Source: Stachybotrys elegans (Eukaryota > Ascomycota > Sordariomycetes > Hypocreales > Stachybotryaceae). Taken from it: 64,000 bases of DNA. Of the stretch, positions 62,026-64,000 are shown one piece after another. A program made the position numbers and the translations under genes. Every line of letters begins with the position of its first letter. Positions within the stretch are counted from its first letter, which is position 1. The DNA is taken from NCBI GenBank assembly GCA_020746835.1, contig JAGPNK010000003.1:1798001-1862000 (forward strand), in the 5' to 3' direction. A model generated the notes under the pieces. That model saw only the letters and a list, made by a program, of their open reading frames with translations, was not told the origin of the DNA and did not search any database.

Positions 62026-64000
62026 ATGTCTTCCTTTAAGAGTCTCATCGTTGCCTTGCTGGCCGCCTCGACCGTCTCTGCGGTCCCCAGTCGCCCGCAG
62101 AGAACCTGGGATGTCCATGCGAGTTCGCGCCGGACCAATGAGCCGTCAGGAGAGTCTTGTCCTGTCCCCAAGACTATCGAGACAACCGCCAAGGTTCCCT
62201 CGCCTTTCCGCCACCTCTCCCAGTGCGAGCTGAAGAGCATCACAAACTGGCTCCAGGCTCCTGAGCGAGGTCTTAACCTCACAGACCCCTCCGCCGAGGG
62301 CCTCAGCATCAGCGACAACTATGTTTGGCACATGGAAGAGCTCAAGCCCAACAAGACTGATGTTCTCAACTATCTCGACAAGGGTGAAGCCCTGCCCCGG
62401 TATGCCAGAGTTGTCATCATGGAGGGCGGCAGAGAGGAACCTGGTGTTGCCGAGTACTTTGTAAGTCATGCTATTCGGCTCAACCTACCAAGCTTACCAG
62501 TATAGGTTGGTCCTCTGCCAATCAGTGACAACACGACTGTTCAGCCTCTTGACTACTTCTACAACGGACGCAATGGTGCACGCATTGGATTCGATGGTCG
62601 TTTCACCGATGGACCTCTTCGAACCGCCATTGATGAGTGCGTCATCAAGCACATGTCGCAGATTGCTGACATTACCATGGACATGACTGGGCTCGTCTAC
62701 TATGGTAGCGACGATGAAAGGACGAACTCGGTTTACTTCATACCCAACCCTTATTCCATCGACGGCACGCAATCTGTTGCCTGGTCGACTTGGAGACGGA
62801 ATGGTCTCGCCGATTACGACCTGATCAGCGATCTGTATGTTGGGTTCGATTTCCACGGTACTGATCCCTCTTTGTGGAAGCTGAGAATGATTGTCTACAA
62901 CAACATCGTTTACAATTCCATCGAAGAGCTTCGTGAGGCGTACGAAGCTGGCAAGATTGAGATGCGCCCTCACGTCCCCACTGACGACTCTTTCCTCCGA
63001 AAGGATAGAAAGGGGCCCGTCCGTGAGCTCGAGGACCGCATTGCTCCCGCTATCATGGAGCCCGATGGCAAGCGCTACAAGGTCGACAGCAACAACAGAT
63101 ACATCGAGTACCTGGGCTGGCAGTTTTACACGCGTTACGACCGAGATGTCGGCATTCAGTTCTACGACATCAAGTTCAAGGGCGAGCGCATCATGTATGA
63201 GCTTTCTCTTCAGGACGCCATTGCTCAGTACTCTGGAAACAACCCCTTCCAAGCCAGCACGGGCTACATCGATAGGTTCTATGGAATCGGCGCTCAAGTT
63301 GGCCGCCTTGTCCCTGGTTACGATTGCCCATACCACGCTACCTACTGGGGCACAGAGTTCACCTCTGGGCTCAACGAGATCAGGACCAATAGCTCCATCT
63401 GCATCTTTGAGGCGGACATCGGCGTTCCCATTACGCGCCACACGGACCCCTCGTACATTCAATCCACCAAGGGCTCTAAGCTGGTTGTCCGGCAGATTGC
63501 CACCGTCGGCAATTACGACTACCTTTGGGACTACGCCTTCTACGTTGACGGAACTGTGACGGTCGATGCTCATGCCTCTGGCTACGTCCAGGGCACGTAC
63601 TACCGACCCGAGGATGAAGGCAAATGGGGTCCTCGCATCCACGAGCGTCTTTCCGGCACCCTGCACTCTCACGTTATGAACTTCAAGGCCGATTTCGACC
63701 TCGTTGACGAGGAGAACACTTTTGTCAAGACTGACATCATTGTCGAGAACGTCACGCAGCCTTGGTTCCCTGAGCGAGGCACATTCGAGATGATGCGGTA
63801 CAACATCACCGAGCTGGAGGAAGAGACACTGCTGCCCAATCCCGCCAACGGGCAGTCCATGTACACCATTGTAAACAAGAAGCACGCCAACAAATGGGGT
63901 GAGGCTCGTGGATACCGTATGCTGCCCGGTCTGAGCAACGTCCACCTGCCGGCCATCAACTCGCCCTTCTTCAACATCTCTGGACAGTTTGCGAAGCAGG
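62026..64000 (+). CDS. Secreted copper amine oxidase (3' end cut by window edge)
   Basis: Topaquinone-dependent oxidase turning primary amines into aldehydes, ammonia and hydrogen peroxide. Exons 62026-62460 and 62506 to beyond 64000; the 45-nt intron is phase 0. A signal peptide covers residues 1-19 (LIVALLAASTVSA). The cofactor motif NYDY is present in IATVGNYDYLWDY: Tyr482 (codon 63514-63516) would become topaquinone. The copper ligand pair HxH is LHSHVMNF (His532, His534). The region DRDVGIQFYDIKFKGERIMYELSLQDAIAQYSG and PGYDCPYHATYW form the substrate channel and base region typical of the family. About 640 residues are present, so little more than the C-terminal part with the third copper His is missing. 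The likely regulator is the divergent Zn2Cys6 gene. Confidence 0.95.

Noticed and set aside
62494..63945. 483-codon open frame on the minus strand
   Set aside because: Antisense to copper amine oxidase, whose plus-strand frame contains the cofactor motif and copper ligands.

Overview
The window looks like nuclear DNA of a filamentous ascomycete, most likely a Sordariomycete. The evidence is gene-dense sequence with short introns (about 45-75 nt, GTRAGT donors, CTAAC-like branch sites), three HET-domain genes, several Zn2Cys6/fungal-specific regulators, and a repeat pair whose two copies differ only by transitions. Genes lie on both strands with no operon structure. I could not assign genus or species. 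All functional calls come from motifs read by eye; no database search was run.

Left part (1-5638): a HET-domain gene runs off the left edge. It is divergent from a 271-aa protein that I read as a fungal gasdermin-like (RCD-1/HET-Q1 type) protein. That gene is tail-to-tail with a subtilisin-like protease. This HET / gasdermin-like / subtilase trio is the most interesting locus in the window, because fungal gasdermin-like proteins are activated by proteases encoded next door.

6652-16177 is primary metabolism: a small unknown protein, glucose-6-phosphate isomerase, an MFS sugar transporter, D-xylose reductase, and a tartrate/D-malate-type decarboxylating dehydrogenase. The transporter and the xylose reductase are each broken by a single missing base in a homopolymer run, which may be real decay or assembly error.

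16390-27294 holds a regulator with no visible zinc cluster, a second HET gene, a secreted GH18-like protein, a secreted haem peroxidase, and a short Zn2Cys6 gene that appears only after splicing tiny exons. 29638-41440 holds a PiT-family phosphate transporter, then three flavoenzyme genes in a row (fumarate reductase, GMC oxidoreductase, class III old yellow enzyme). The last is divergent from a haem aldoxime dehydratase, followed by an SRR1-like protein.

42331-64000 holds a third HET gene, an F-box-like protein with a glutamate-rich minisatellite, a SYLF/Ysc84 lipid-binding protein, a GT2 polysaccharide-synthase-like enzyme, a type II membrane GT31-like glycosyltransferase, two Zn2Cys6 regulators, a NYN-domain protein with a LOTUS-like tail, and a copper amine oxidase that runs off the right edge. 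A 92-bp repeat occurs at 22876 and 45140. I recognised no tRNA, rRNA, CRISPR array or intact transposon.
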